Shown: positions 52,017-63,756, counted from the stretch's first letter. The stretch is DNA of 64,000 nucleotides from Gautieria morchelliformis (GCA_015179125.1 WHVA01000012.1:186001-250000), one strand, 5' to 3'. The notes: a model not told the origin generated them from the sequence alone. Numbers and translations: made by a program.

Positions 52017-53022
52017 TGACGTGGCGAGGCGCCTTAGCGGAGCTTTCGTTCATAACTGCAGCCTCTATTGTTCGCGGTTCAGTTTTCTCTGCGATGTGAG
52101 TCGATCACCTTGTAGCTGCTGTACGCAACTCCATGTATCGGTCGGTGGGCATTAGCTCATCATCCAGGTCTAGTTGCACATCTGCGTTGACAAAGACGTG
52201 GTCCAGGTGCTTCTCGTCACCGGTATCGCTCTCATAGTAGTGCGATAAGCAGTCCACTACTTTGTTTTCAACACCGTCGACGTGCGGTGTTGTAATTGAA
52301 GCGGGATAGGAACTCCCACCACCGGACCTGTCTATCAGGCAGGTTCTTTTGTCGAGACCCTTGTGGTCCGTGACTGGGGTGAACTTTTGCCCTAGGAGTT
52401 TGTCCTCCCACTTCATGAGGGCTTCGAGCATGGCAATAGTTTCGTGCTCATGTGTTCTATAGTGTTGCTGCGCCACACTGAAATTCTTTGACAAGAAGCC
52501 AGCTGGCCGACAGGGTCTCCAGTCTGGTCCCTGGCCGCAGACGGCACTGACACCAGACTTTGAACCGTCGGTGATGACCCATATCAGGTCCGCGTTCCGT
52601 GTGTCAATGGGGCGCAGGATTGGGGCCTTGCAGGGCAGCGCCCTTATGCTGTGGAAGCATTTGTCCAACAACGGCATCCATTCAAATGGACGGTTGTTGC
52701 ACACACATCCTGATAAGGGCGTGGTGTATGCACTGATGTCTGGCATGTGGTGTGCCAGGTATTGGACGAGGCCGAGGAATCTCTGCACGTCGGTAAATGT
52801 GCGAGGCCTCCTCCACTTGCGGATGCATTGCATTTTGTCTCCATCCGCATGAACCCCTTGGCCATCTATGATATGGCCAAGGCACTCCATTCTTTCTGAA
52901 TAGAGGTCAACCTTCTTTTTACTTAAGAAGAGATGGCTGCTCCGTAGTCTGTCGAAGACTATGTGGAGATGTTCCTCATGCTCTTGTATCGAGTGCGAGA
53001 AAATGAAAATATCATCCATGTA
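52017..53022 (-). pseudogene. Gypsy G RT C-terminal part and RNase H
   Basis: From the active-site codons (MDDIFIFSH) through HEEHLHIVFDRLRSSHLFLS, FLGLVQYLAHHMPDISAYT, the RNase H start LIWVITDGSKSGVSAV and HEHETIAMLEALMKWEDKLL to HVFVNADVQLDLDDEL. Open for about 300 codons; a TGA follows AATR (52103-52105). The Tyr-Met-Asp-Asp motif is split by the mariner-like element at 53023, so the RT is dead. Confidence 0.9.
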
Positions 53023-53991
53023 CAGTTGCGGACACTCAAAGCCTGCCTATTTGGCAGCAGGTGGAGAAAGATTTTGGCCCAAAACTGAGCTCAGAATCGA
53101 ACTCGCAACCCTAAAAAGCCTCAAAAAACAGCCTTACCTTAATTTTCCCATGGGTTTTAGGTACTGGCCAAATTTTTGGGCCAAACTTTGACTCTATATA
53201 GGTTCTGAGCACTATTAATACATTGATTTACCCTTCGCCTGTGCTTCGAGTGCCTTCATTGCACTCTCCAGTGACACTGATCTATGACTTTTCTGCCTGC
53301 ACACAACCCATGCTGCAGCCTCCCCTTTCAAGCCTTTTTGGTAAGCATCTATGAATCTCCATGACCAATTAATAAATCTCCAAATGAGATCTGCAGGGCA
53401 AGAACTTCCGGTGTGCATGCTTTAGCCTCTGAAAAGTTGCATCCTCCAGCTCCTCCCCATCACCTTGGCAAGTCTCTTTATGTGCAAAGTTCGTTTTCAG
53501 AGAATCAAATTGAATTAAATGAACCAGATCCTCATCATCCTCCTCTAGGACATCCTATCAGGGCTTGGTGCTTGATATCAGGGTGGAATGGGCTGAGGGG
53601 TTGACTCAAAGAATCAATGGGGTGTTGGGATTGATTTTTGAGGCCAGAGGTGTTGTCGGTCAACCTCTGGCCATGGGTGCAAGGTGAGACTTTGGAATTT
53701 TTTTCCGCAGTCCCAGTTGTATTTACCGACCTTGTTTCAACATGCGCGAGCACAGTACATCAAATGCTATTGAATCATGTTTTCTTCGTCATTTATGGTG
53801 CTAAAAAGGGGGTACAGCCAAAATTTTGGGTGGTTAAAACTTATTTTGTCAATTTTTGATAATTGGCTCATGCAAATATTCTCATAATGATCTAGACTAT
53901 TGTATATGAGTGTTTAGAAACAGTCTGGGCCATTGTGGCTGTCCTAAAAAATCGTCAACCAAAATAGGCAGGCTTTGAGTATCCGCAACTG
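53023..53991. mobile_element. Tc1/mariner-like element in gypsy G RT, 969 bp
   Basis: Ends CAGTTGCGGACACTCAAAGC and its inverse with one change, over more than 30 bp of near-perfect inversion, flanked by TA on both sides (53021-53022, 53992-53993). It inserted in the Tyr codon of the RT YMDD motif. No transposase is readable. The interior at 53215-53418 (minus) encodes FIDAYQKGLKGEAAAWVV, a short reading reminiscent of other fungal repeats but unassigned. Confidence 0.85.
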
Positions 53992-54341
53992 TAGACATGG
54001 ATGAAGCGACCTATGCAGTTGTGGAATATTGACATCATGAGATGTTAAAACGTCGATGGGGTGTTGCAGTCCTCCATCTGTATCACTTGGCTCCTAAATG
54101 TTCCAAAGATTGTCACAAAAGCTGTCTTTGGGACGTCTTCAGGACGAATATGGATTTGCTCATATGCCTCTGACATATCGAGTTTTGTCCTGTATTTACA
54201 GCGAGCTACATCGCTCCTGATAACATCCTGATCCGGGAAGGGCGTCACGTCCTTCACTGTATTCTCGTTCTGCTGTCGCAGGTCGAAGACGGTACGTAAC
54301 TTCCCCCTTTTTCTTTGGCACACTGTAGACGCAGATCGCGT
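53992..54341 (-). pseudogene. Gypsy G RT N-terminal part
   Basis: The minus strand reads NAICVYSVPKKKGKLRTVFD, then TPFPDQDVIRSDVARCKYRT and KLDMSEAYEQIHIRPEDVPK and FATIFGTF-like words, which precede the active site. A frameshift occurs near 54060. It starts abruptly at 54341, where LTR J begins; gag and protease of G are missing from the window. Confidence 0.82.
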
Positions 54342-54611
54342 TGACTAGAAAGAGATATGATCATAGATCACGCGAATAATAGTGAGATAACGCGAGCGCG
54401 GCTACAAGTATGTAGGTCAAGACAGAGAATGATCTGCTACGCTCAGTGTCGTCTCTGCTACTGTACAGCTCCTCAGATAGGGAATCCTCTATCCTCAACT
54501 ACAGTGTGCTGCTGTGGGTGCGCTGGTGCTAGATGCTGGGATGTGTGGGAGCTCATCCTGGCATCTACACTCCCCCCTAAGAAAAGAGAACTAATTTCGA
54601 GATAGGGTGTC
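54342..54611 (-). repeat. Copia-type LTR J with polypurine tract
   Basis: On the minus strand CTTAGGGGGGAG (54570-54580) is followed by TGTAGATGCC, and the LTR ends TTTCTAGTCA at 54342 (228 bp). Tract and TG..CA ends mark a 3' LTR of a minus-strand copia. Its internal part is almost absent, because plus-strand copia I starts about 40 bp to the right; an inversion or deletion is implied. Confidence 0.6.
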
Positions 54612-56322
54612 TAACTGATAAGGGCAACATGGCCACATTTACAGGCACCGGCATCGAATTCAAAACACGCGCCAGAGTTATTTTTGCACAGGGACAGAAG
54701 TGAGGAAGGCTATTCTGTATGAAGGCACGGGTCACTCGATCAGTCGAGGCACGCGATTTTGCCGCAGCGGCAAAGGAACGGTCATGGGACAAATGGCACA
54801 GGATACTCGGGCACGTCAACATAAACTCTATTAAATTGTTGAAATCTAACGACCTAGTTACTGGACTTGAGATCGACGAGTCAAAAGAGCCAAGTCAGTG
54901 TAAAGCTTGCATACAAGGCAAACGGCATGTGGAGCCGCTCCCCAAGAGAGCCGAGGACACTGTTGATCAGGTCGGTGACCTAACAGTATCTGATGTATGG
55001 GGGCCTGCCCAGACCGAGGGGCCGTCACGTGAAAAGTATTTTTATTCTTTCACAGATATCAAATCCAGATACATGGTCATTTATTTCGGGAGCGCCAAAG
55101 ATGAAGCGCTCAAGCACTTCGAAACATACAAAGCATTCCTCGAGACCCAAACAGGTCAGAAACTGAAGAAGCTTCGCTCGGAAAATGGAGGGGAATATGT
55201 CAATAAAAATTTCAAACAATTTTGTGCAAGACATGGCATTATTATGGAGACCACAGCTCCATACTCCCCAGCCCAGAATGGAATTGCAGAACAACTCAAC
55301 TGGACGTTACTCGAGCACGCACGGGCGATGATATTCGCCAAGAACCTGCCAAAAATACTCTGGCCCAAGGCCGTGGCTTATGCGTGTTATATCAAAAACC
55401 GATCACCCATGCGAGCGCTTGGAGATGACCCAATGCCATTCCAGGCACTATTCGGCAAGAAGCCGAACATAGCACGTCTAGAGATATTTGGGACAAACTG
55501 CTGGGTTATGGTACCGGATCAGCGTCGAGCTAAACTTGATCCAAAAGCAGAAGAACACATATTCGACAGAGTAGCTGAACATGCAAAAGCCTGGAGGTAT
55601 TATAATAAAGCCTCAAAGCACGTTCAAATCTCAAGAAATATTACATTCGACGAAAATGACAATAAACTCTATCCTATCCCGGATAACGACGATGATGACA
55701 CTACTACGGCACCGCTCAAGGGGGAGCACTCACCACGCGAGCATGTGCCAGACCCGATCCCATCTACCCCGCAGATGTCATCACCCCAGACGACGCCCGT
55801 CCCTGATCCACCTGAACAAGCACCAGCTCCACAGATTCAACGGAGCGCGCGTATCACACAAAGACCGGATTACCAGAAACTGAATGATTCAGGACGCACT
55901 GAGCAGGCTTACATAACAAGAGAAATCGTCACTGAACCCGAGAATTACAGAGCAGCGGTATCACGTGAGGATGCACCAATCTGGGAGAAAGCGATGGAAA
56001 TTGAAATGGACCAACATAAGACGCTAGGAACATGGGAATTAATAGAACTACCACCTGGACGAGTAGCTATCGGTTGCCGATGGGTATACACTGTCAAAAT
56101 GCAACCGGATGGACAATTCAATAAAGCTAAAGCAAGGGTTGTGGCTCAAGGATTCACACAGAGGCCAGGGATGGATTATTATGAAATAACTTCACCTGTG
56201 GTCAAGTTCGATTCACTACGTGTTCTATTAGCCATCGCAAACACACTCGATTGGGAAATCGAAATGATGGATATCAAAGGCACCTATCTCAATTCAACTA
56301 TAGATGAGGAGATCTACATGTG
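54612..56322 (+). pseudogene. Copia I integrase and RT part, truncated at both ends
   Basis: The frame reads from ATFTGTGIEFKTRARVIFAQ (with a stop) into an open region from 54719. Integrase: zinc region WHRILGHVNINSIKLL and CKACIQGKRH, core VSDVWGPAQTEG, KLRSENGGEYV (Glu in place of the second catalytic Asp) and QNGIAEQLNWTLLEHARAM. RT: WELIELPPGRVAIGCRWVY, ARVVAQGFTQRPGMDYYEIT, MMDIKGTYLNSTIDEEIYM. At 56322 gypsy K LTR begins, so everything read after that in the same frame is LTR. Confidence 0.9.
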
Positions 56323-56976
56323 TGTTCCGACCGTTCATTTCCGACTTCCGACCTTCAGTTCCACAACACTTTCCGCCCCTCCGATATTTCCAACATCCCG
56401 CCCCTTGTTCATTTCCCTTGTTCTTTCGACTCTATTACTCGGACCCACCGGACCCACCTCACCGTTCATCAAGACCATATGTCCGGCCCTCCTTGTGTTT
56501 CGTTGTCAGACATGTTTTCCCGACCCCTTGTCCTTTGCCATTGTTCTACCTTACCCTGAACCCCCCTTGTAGTCCCATTGCTCCCAATTAGTTAGTTCCC
56601 ACGCATTGTCTACTCGACTTCCGCTTCCCCCGGAATTTGCTTAGTACCATATCATTACCTGTTCTCTCAACTCTTTGTATAAAAGCCTGTCATGTATGTC
56701 TCTTATTCTGCAATCAGATAATCACCTTCGATACTTGATTTCCTTCGCTCCATCTCTTGTTCTTAGCACAGCGAGTCTAGCAAGACCTCAGTCTCTCCGC
56801 CTTCCGTCTTCCGCCTCAATTCCGCCTCAAGTTCCGACCAAACCTTGGTTCAGTACTTTCCGCCTTCCGACTCAATTCCGAAATACTTAGGATGATAGTT
56901 CATTGGGGGCGCAACCTATAAGTTGAAGCCGCTGTCCTTTCCAGTTCCGACTTAGCGGAAATCTCGATACGTAACA
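56323..56976 (+). repeat. Gypsy K 5' LTR, 654 bp
   Basis: Starts TGTTCCGACCG and ends GATACGTAACA. The 3' LTR start, TGTTACGACCG, is the exact inverse of this end, so the 5' start has one mutation. It contains many ttccgac words and a tgtataaaag TATA-like box near 56675. It lies in copia I. Confidence 0.9.
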
Positions 56977-57008
56977 GTATTATCTGATTCCCACCCGATA
57001 ACTATCAC

Positions 57009-59164
57009 TATGCCTCCTCGTACCACAGCTACTTCAGCTCGAGCAGGAGCTGTCGAAGCTCTCTCTTATTTTGGCAGTCTTAGATCCGCAGCACCAAGGC
57101 ACGCGGAACCCTCCGGCAGCTCTTGTGCTGACGATGAGCTCTCCGATGCTATTCCGCAGTGATTCGAAGAAGTTCCCAAGGCTAATCCCGACGACAATCC
57201 ACGACTATGACAGAAACTCGACGAGTAGCAGCGGCGAACAAACAGCAGCGTCATTCTGACGCCCAGCTCCACCACCAGGACCACATCCAGGCGGCCCTCA
57301 TGGTGGCCCACCCGGCGGTCCCCCAGGCGGTCCTCCACCTCCAATTCCACCTCAGATTCCCGCCAACCCAGTTCCGCCCGCGCCAGTTCCGGATCTTGCA
57401 CAAGCCATCGCCATGCTAGCCGGACAACTTCAGCGCCCGGCCCAAGCACCACCACGCCCCAAGACAAAGGTCCGCGATCCAGATCAGTTCGACGGTTCCG
57501 ACCCCAAGAAGCTCCAGCCATTTCTGGTCCAGCTTCAACTCAATTTCCGTGATCGCCCCGACACCTTTCCTGACGACGAACGGAAGGTCAATTATGCCCT
57601 TTCCTATCTCCGAGGCACGGCTCTTGACTACTTCGAACCCGCCCTCATGGATCCGTTCGCTCTCGTCGACTGGGCCGACGATTACCACAACTTCGTTTCC
57701 GAACTCCGCAGCAACTTTGGACCATTTGATATGGAAGCCGATGCGGAAAATGAACTCGATAAGCTTCGCATGAAAGACACTCATAAGATAGCTAAATATA
57801 TCGTCACGTTCCAGCAGCTCGCTCCTTGAGTCCAATGGGGAGAAGCCGCACTCCGACGCCAGTTTTACATGGGCCTGCCATCCCGGATCAAGGATGAAAT
57901 TGCCCGCGTCGGAAAACCCGCCACCCTTACCGACCTCCGCAACCTCGCCCAATCCATCGATTCGCGCTACTGGGAAAGACACTCCAAGATTGCTCGTGAA
58001 ACATACACCCAGAGCAAGAACGACAAGTCTTCCGACAAGAAGTCTGACAAAGACAAGAAGAAGACCAATTCCGGAAACAACAACTCTGGAAACAACAACT
58101 CCGGAAACAACAACTCCGGAAACAACAACTCCGGAAACAACAACTCCGGAAACAACAACTCCGGAAACAACAACTCCGGAAACAACAACTCCGGAAACAA
58201 CAACTCCGGAAACAACAACTCCGGAAACAACAACTCCGGAAACAACAACTCCGGAAACAACAACTCCGGAAACAACAACAACAACAACAGTTCCGGATCC
58301 AACTCCGGCAGCCGGAACAACAACAACACCCCTCGTAACAACCAGGCCTCTGGTTCCAACACCAACGCCCGAAAGAGCACTCCGGACCTTTCCGACAAAC
58401 TTGGGAAGGACGGAAAACTAACCCCTGTAGAACGCCAGCGTCGCATGGACAACAACCTTTGCCTTTTCTGCGGCAAAGGAGGTCACGTCGCTCGCGCTTC
58501 CGCCTCCGCTGCTAAGGCCAAGGGCCGCGCAGCAAAGATGGAAGAGAAATCCGAAGCGGCTCCCGCTGCAGATTCAAAAAAAATAGTCAGCAGTCCTCCG
58601 GCCTCCGCACGAGCTGAGGGCTGTGTTGACCCCATTCGTGCGACAAATGAGGTTAAACTCAACGCATCTGCTCTTTCGTCCTCCGACTCCCTCTCTGTTC
58701 CGCTTACTTCCGACACAATTTCCGCACCCCCGTTCACAGCACTGGTCGACTCCGGTTTGACTCATTGTTTCCTCGATTCCGACTTTGTTTTGAAACATAA
58801 ACTTCCGACCCGCAACATTCCGACAATTCCGCTCCGCCTTTTCGATGGATCTTCCAACACGGCAATTTCTCAAGTTGTGGATCTGTCTATCCGTTTCGCT
58901 ACTGGGGACAACCATGAAGTTACGTTTTACGTTACTCCACTAGATGCTAGCTGTTCCGTTGTACTAGGACACAATTGGCTCACCCGATATAATCCGTCGA
59001 TTAACTGGGCATTGGGTCAAATACAGTTCCGTACACCGGATCAACTTCCGTCTATTCCGACGTTGTCCGCAAAGATGGCTCAGGCCTCTTCTGCAACTCC
59101 GCTCGTGGATTCAGTTCCGCACTCCGGTCCCGCTTTAGCACCTCCGACCCTCGAAGCTCCTTGA
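57009..59164 (+). pseudogene. Gypsy K gag and protease with in-frame TGA codons
   Basis: An N-terminal start is probable at 57009 (MPPRTTATSARAGAVEALS). The capsid is open at 57413-57829 (FDGSDPKKLQPFLVQLQLNF, LSYLRGTALDYFEPAL) up to TGA 57827-57829, then in the same frame from VQWGEAALRRQFYMGLPSRI. Next come the NSGNN repeat, the knuckle LCLFCGKGGHVARAS (fourth Cys lost), and the protease TALVDSGLTHCFLDSDF with VVLGHNWLTRYNPSINW. TGA at 59162-59164 ends it, but the frame continues directly into RT. The Pro/Gly-rich part at 57240-57410 is in another frame. Confidence 0.85.
58066..58275 (+). repeat. 15-bp minisatellite in gypsy K gag, 14 copies
   Basis: The unit aactccggaaacaac (with one aactctgg and one aattccgg variant) is repeated 14 times without indels and encodes Asn-Ser-Gly-Asn-Asn. 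The frame is kept. It separates capsid and zinc knuckle and gives a low-complexity hydrophilic linker. Confidence 0.95.
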
Positions 59165-60520
59165 ATTGCGCTCGTTTCCGCCACCGCTTTCCGCGTATTG
59201 CAACGGCAAGAGGATACGACCGTTTATCAGCTTCACCTTTCCGATTCAGCTTCAGTCAAGGCTCGTTCCGCCTCGACTTCCGCTCCGGTCGACATGAGCT
59301 CAGTTCCGGAAGAATATTGTGACTTCCCGGACGTGTTCAATAAGGCCAAAGCCGACAAACCTGCTGAACATCGACCTTATGATTTGAAGATAGATTTGGA
59401 AGAAGGAGCATCTCCGCCCCTTGGACCGATCTACTCCCTTTCGCAAAGTGAACTCCAGACTCTCCGCAAGTTCGTCGATGAACATCTCAACATGGGCTTC
59501 ATCCGCCCTTCGCTGTCTCCGCACGGCGCTCCGGTCCTTTTCATCAAGAAGAAGGATGGATCTCTCCGCCTCTGCGTCGATTTCCGCGGACTCAATGCCC
59601 TCACTAAAAAGGACAAATATCCGCTTCCACGTATTTCCGACCTACTCGACACTCCCCGCAGGGCGAAGATCTACACCAAAATCGACCTCCAGCACGCTTA
59701 TCACCTTGTCCGCATCCGGGAAGGTGACGAGTGGAAAACCACCTTCCGCACCCGCTACGGTGCTTTTGAGTGGGTTGTCATGCCTTTTGGTCTAACCAAT
59801 GCTCCCGCCGCTTTTCAGCGATTCATGAACGACGTATTTTCCGACATCCTCGACGTATGCATTCTAGTCTACATTGACAACATCCTCATCTATTCTGACA
59901 CACCGGAAAGACATGGGAACATGTCCACGAAGTACTCCGCCGTCTACGCAAACATCATCTCTACGCAAAAGCAGAGAAATGCGAATGGCATCGCGACACG
60001 GTCGAATACCTCAGCTACATCCTCTCTCCAACAGGTCTTACCATGGCAGAGGACAAAGTCAAGGCAATTCAAGAATGGCCGGAACCCCGATGTGTTAAGG
60101 ATGTGCAGTCCTTCCTTGGCTTCGCCAACTTTTACCGGTGTTTCATTTATAATTTTTCTGACATTACTGTTCCGCTCACGCGTCTCACCAGGAAGGGTCC
60201 CCATGGAATTTTACTCCGGAATGCCGTCCGCATTTGAAGCCCTCAAATCGGCCTTCACTACGGCTCCCATACTCGGTTTCTGGATTCCTGATGCCCAACT
60301 TGTACTCGAAACCGACGCTTCCGACTACGTGCTAGCCGCCATTCTTTCCATCATTTCCCCTGATGACGGAGAAATTCATCTGATCGCATTTCATTCCCGC
60401 ACCTTTTCCGCCCTGGAACTCAACTACGACGTCCACGATAAGAACTACTTGCGATTTTCGAAGCCTTCAAAATTTGGAGACACTACCTCGAAGGTCCAAC
60501 CTATCCGATCGATGTTGTAA
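59165..60520 (+). pseudogene. Gypsy K reverse transcriptase and RNase H start
   Basis: Motifs in order: FIKKKDGSLRLCVDFRGLNA, YTKIDLQHAYHLVRIREGDE, MPFGLTNAPAAFQRFMNDVF and VYIDNILIYS, where the second catalytic Asp is Asn (GAC to AAC). A frameshift near 59915 moves the reading to VKDVQSFLGFANFYRCFI and a second near 60200 to FEALKSAFTTAPILGFW and LVLETDASDYVLAA (RNase H). The element is therefore dead for reverse transcription. Confidence 0.9.
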
Positions 60521-61256
60521 CGGATCTAAGAACCTTGAGTATTTTGCAACTACTAAGATTTTGACTCGCCGTCAAGTCCGCTGGTCTGAATACCTCTCAC
60601 AGTTCAACATGGTGATCCGCTTCCGCCCCGGAAAGCTCGGAGCCAAACCCGACGCACTCACTAGACGTTGGGACGTCTACCCAAAAGAGGGAAGTAGCGA
60701 CTATGCCAGCGTTAATCCGCACAATTTCCGCCCAGTATTCTCTACTGAGCAACTGGCATCGTCCCTGTGTGCCACAGCATTGCAGTTTCCGCTACTCCGC
60801 GCCTCAATCATTATGGACACCGAGTCTCTCCATTCCGACATCCGTTCCGCACTTCGTTCCGACCCCATCTCCGCAACCCACCTGATGACCCCACCAGTCC
60901 TGGATGGTCCCTCGATTCCGACGGATTTCTCCGGTACAAGTCCCGGATTTACGTTCCGGATACCAATGATCTATGACTTGCGTGCTCCAGCAAAGCCACG
61001 ATCATCCGCTCTCAGGACACCAAGGCCAGAACAAAACCCTCGACATAATCCGACGTACCTATACTTGGCCCTCCTCTGCACGATGGTCCAAGACTACTGC
61101 AAGTCATGCACCACCTGTATGCGAGCCAAGCCTCAACGTCACAAACCCTACGGCCTCCTGAAGCAACTTCCGATCCTGGAACAACCGTGGAATTCGATAT
61201 CCATGGATTTCATTGAGAAACTTCCTAAGTCATCTGGCTATGATACCATTCTATGA
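60474..61256 (+). pseudogene. Gypsy K RNase H end and integrase zinc region
   Basis: Reads [20 protein letters not shown] and [17 protein letters not shown], typical of the RNase H end, then after a frame change around 60990-61080 the integrase start with YCKSCTTCMRAKPQRHKPYG and SISMDFIEKLPKSSGYDTIL. The His pair of the zinc region (HDHPLSGHQG) is in a neighbouring frame near 60985, showing a small indel. Confidence 0.85.
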
Positions 61257-62281
61257 TCGTTGACCGCCTCACAAAGCAGTCCATCTTTATTCCGACCTAC
61301 GACACCATAACTTCCGCCCAGCTCGCACAGCTCTTCGTGCTTCACGTCTTGTCCAAGCACGGAATCCCTTCGCATGTCACTTCCGACCGTGGTTCCGAAT
61401 TCGTGTCATCCTTTTTCCGCACACTGGGCAAGGCTCTCGACATGAAGCTCCACTTCACTTCCGGTTATCATCCCGAAGGAGATGGACAAACAGAACGTAC
61501 TAATCAGACCCTTGAGCAGTATCTCTGCGTCTATTGCAACTACCAACATAGCAATTGGTCCGACCTTCTTCCACTCGCGGAATTTGCCTACAACAATGCG
61601 CCTTCCGCGACCACCGGAATTTCACCCTTTTACGCCAACAAGGGCTACCACCCGAATCTCGCCATCCACCCTGAACACGACCTCGCCTCTGCAAGAGCCC
61701 GAGATTTCGTTGTGGAACTTGACGACCTTCACCAACACCTCCGAGAGAACATTTCCGCCGCCCAGAAGAGATACCAGACTTCCGCCGATCAGAAACGACT
61801 TCCACAACCGGCATTCGAGATAGGCGACAAAGTCTTTGTCAAAGCTGAAAACTTCCGCACCACTCGCCCCTCGAAGAAGCTCTCTGAGAAATACCTTGGT
61901 CCTTACGAGATCATCGCTAAGGCCGGCAGTCGTTCTTTCACTCTCAGACTTCCTGACAATATGCGCGCAGTACACCCCGTATTCCATGTCTCCATGCTTG
62001 AGCCCGCAGTTCCGAATACAATTCCGAATCAAGAACAGCCTCCGCCTCCGCCAGTCGTCATCGACGGAGAACCGGAATATAAAATCTCGGAAATTCTCAA
62101 GTCCAAGCTCGACAGACGATACCGCTGCCAACTCCAATACCTAGTCAAGTGGGCAGGCTATGAAAACACCGATGAAGAGACCTCGTGGATTTCCGCCACG
62201 GAACTAGACCACGCCTCTGACCTCGTCTCTGATTTCCACAAGTCATATCCTGATAAGCCTGGCCCCATTTCCGCGCCCTAG
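61253..62281 (+). CDS. Gypsy K integrase core and chromodomain
   Basis: Open for 342 codons: MIVDRLTKQSIFIPTYDTIT, VTSDRGSEFVSSFFR, GDGQTERTNQTLEQYLCVY (second Asp and Glu of the DDE triad), LPLAEFAYNNAPSATTGISP, KLSEKYLGPYEIIAK and HPVFHVSMLEP, then a chromodomain CQLQYLVKWAGYENTDEETSW. The first catalytic Asp lies just upstream, and one lost base near 61250 separates it. Otherwise this is the best preserved part of the element. Confidence 0.88.
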   Translation: MIVDRLTKQSIFIPTYDTITSAQLAQLFVLHVLSKHGIPSHVTSDRGSEFVSSFFRTLGKALDMKLHFTSGYHPEGDGQTERTNQTLEQYLCVYCNYQHSNWSDLLPLAEFAYNNAPSATTGISPFYANKGYHPNLAIHPEHDLASARARDFVVELDDLHQHLRENISAAQKRYQTSADQKRLPQPAFEIGDKVFVKAENFRTTRPSKKLSEKYLGPYEIIAKAGSRSFTLRLPDNMRAVHPVFHVSMLEPAVPNTIPNQEQPPPPPVVIDGEPEYKISEILKSKLDRRYRCQLQYLVKWAGYENTDEETSWISATELDHASDLVSDFHKSYPDKPGPISAP

Positions 62282-62476
62282 TCATTTCCGCCCTCATTTC
62301 CGACACCATTGCTTTCTTACAAATTCTCAAGTCATTGTTAAAATCCGATTATTATTCTGATACGCTAATTTCCAACACTTCAAGAAAATTATTACAAGTC
62401 ACCCCGACACCCTACTCCTCCCTCATCGTTTCCGCCTCTTCCTCGTTCTTCTTTTCCACACCCTCTTCCGCATTCA

Positions 62477-63647
62477 CTATCTCCACACTGACCAACTCGG
62501 TCCCCACCCTTGTATCCACCACCTGACTCGGACCCGCTTCCCCCCATTCTCCTCCTGCATCCGCAAGTCCATCATTTCCCGGACCATGTCATTCCGCCAC
62601 CGGTACTCCCACTTGAACTGCTCCAAGACCGCCGACATGACGGTCATCTGGTTCTGGAAGGACAACAACTGCTGTTGTTGAACTTCCGCCATCTCCTCCA
62701 GAGTGCTCCGGATCCCCCGCTGGGATCTCCGGATACCCCTCAATGACCTCGCGATGTCGAACAATGGTGACACCATGGAGAAGCGGTTGAGCACCGCAGT
62801 CTCCGAGGTTCCGGTCACCGGAAACCCCTCTGGCTTCTTTCCGCTCGGTCCCGGTTTCGACTTGGGGGTTTCAGGCCCCTCGGTCTCAACCCTGCGCCGT
62901 TTCCGCTCCACCCTCACGGCACACCCATCCACCACACAACGACACTTCTTGTCCCGGCACCGTTCGCAGGCCGTCTCCCGCGGATTTTCCGACCACACAC
63001 ACTCCAGGCCCTTGACCTCGCATGTGTCGCAAGGAGCCTTCTCCTCCTCGCCGTCCCTGGTTTTCCTTTTCCGGGTCGTGGGATTTTCCGGCCCCAGCTC
63101 TTGCAACTCCAGTATCCGGGCCATCTTCTCTTTCCGAGCCTGCTGGAACTCGTCCGCCCTCCGTTTCCGCTCCGCAACGATGTTTGGCATGGGAGCACCT
63201 TCTTTCTGCTTCCCCTTGCCCTCTGGAGTCAGCGTGCTTTCCGCACTACTTTCCGCTTCCGACTCCCCCTCGGATTCTACGACTCTCTGGCAGTTTTTCT
63301 GTGAGCTCCGGAACACCCCACACAACATTTCCGACTCACCCGGGATTTCCCTGCCTTTTCCGCCGCGGCCTTGTCTTCCGCAGCCTTTTTGGCCGCGTCC
63401 TGTTTCTGCTGTTCTTCGCGGACACGCGACTCCTCCTTGCGACGTCTACGGTCACGATCCTCCTTCTCCTTCTGCTCCTGTTCCCGACGCTCCAGTTCCT
63501 TGCGCTCCTCCTCCAGACGTTCCCTCTCTTTCCGCACGGCTTCCTCGGCCTCGCGCTTTTCGGCCAGTTCCTTCTGGCAAGCATGTCAGCAAAATGCTGC
63601 TTCATCTCGGCACTGGACATTTTGGAGAAGTCGACTGGAGTACTCAT
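62477..63647 (-). pseudogene. Antisense accessory gene of gypsy K, Cys-rich with coiled coils
   Basis: Minus-strand gene between pol end and 3' LTR. Start at 63647 (MSTPVDFSKMSSAEMKQHFA); one lost base near 63580 shifts the frame into a long charged coiled coil (KERERLEEERKELERREQEQ). A 41-nt GT-AG intron (63299-63339, GTGAGT to CACAG) joins the two reading frames in phase 0. Exon 2 has an acidic Glu/Ser part, VAERKRRADEFQQARKEKM, the Cys motif CDTCEVKGLECVW and CERCRDKKCRC, a basic RKRRR stretch and a C-terminal coiled coil (EEMAEVQQQQLLSFQNQMTV), ending at 62477. It resembles a zinc-cluster-type DNA-binding or chromatin protein; the function is unknown. Gypsy A has a comparable gene in the same place. 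Confidence 0.65.
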
Positions 63648-63756
63648 GGTGGATCAAAATGAAGACGTGTCTTGTTTCCCGCCTATCTTTCGAACTCCGA
63701 CGCATTTGTTCACAGGTCACGTGATTCCGACTTGTGGTCTTGCGGGGCTCGACCTT

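Noticed and set aside
54324-54569. LTR J starting at 54324 because of TGTAGA/TCTACA ends
   Set aside because: Gypsy G RT reads in frame through 54324-54341 (NAICVYSVPKK), so the border must be at 54342.
56323-56572. C-terminal extension of copia I protein after residue ~535
   Set aside because: The codons belong to the gypsy K LTR.
58066-58275. Possible CRISPR array
   Set aside because: Units are contiguous without spacers, in frame within a Gag gene of a eukaryotic element.
57967-58476. Antisense Leu/Pro-rich open frame over the gag minisatellite
   Set aside because: It is the reverse shadow of the 15-bp repeat.
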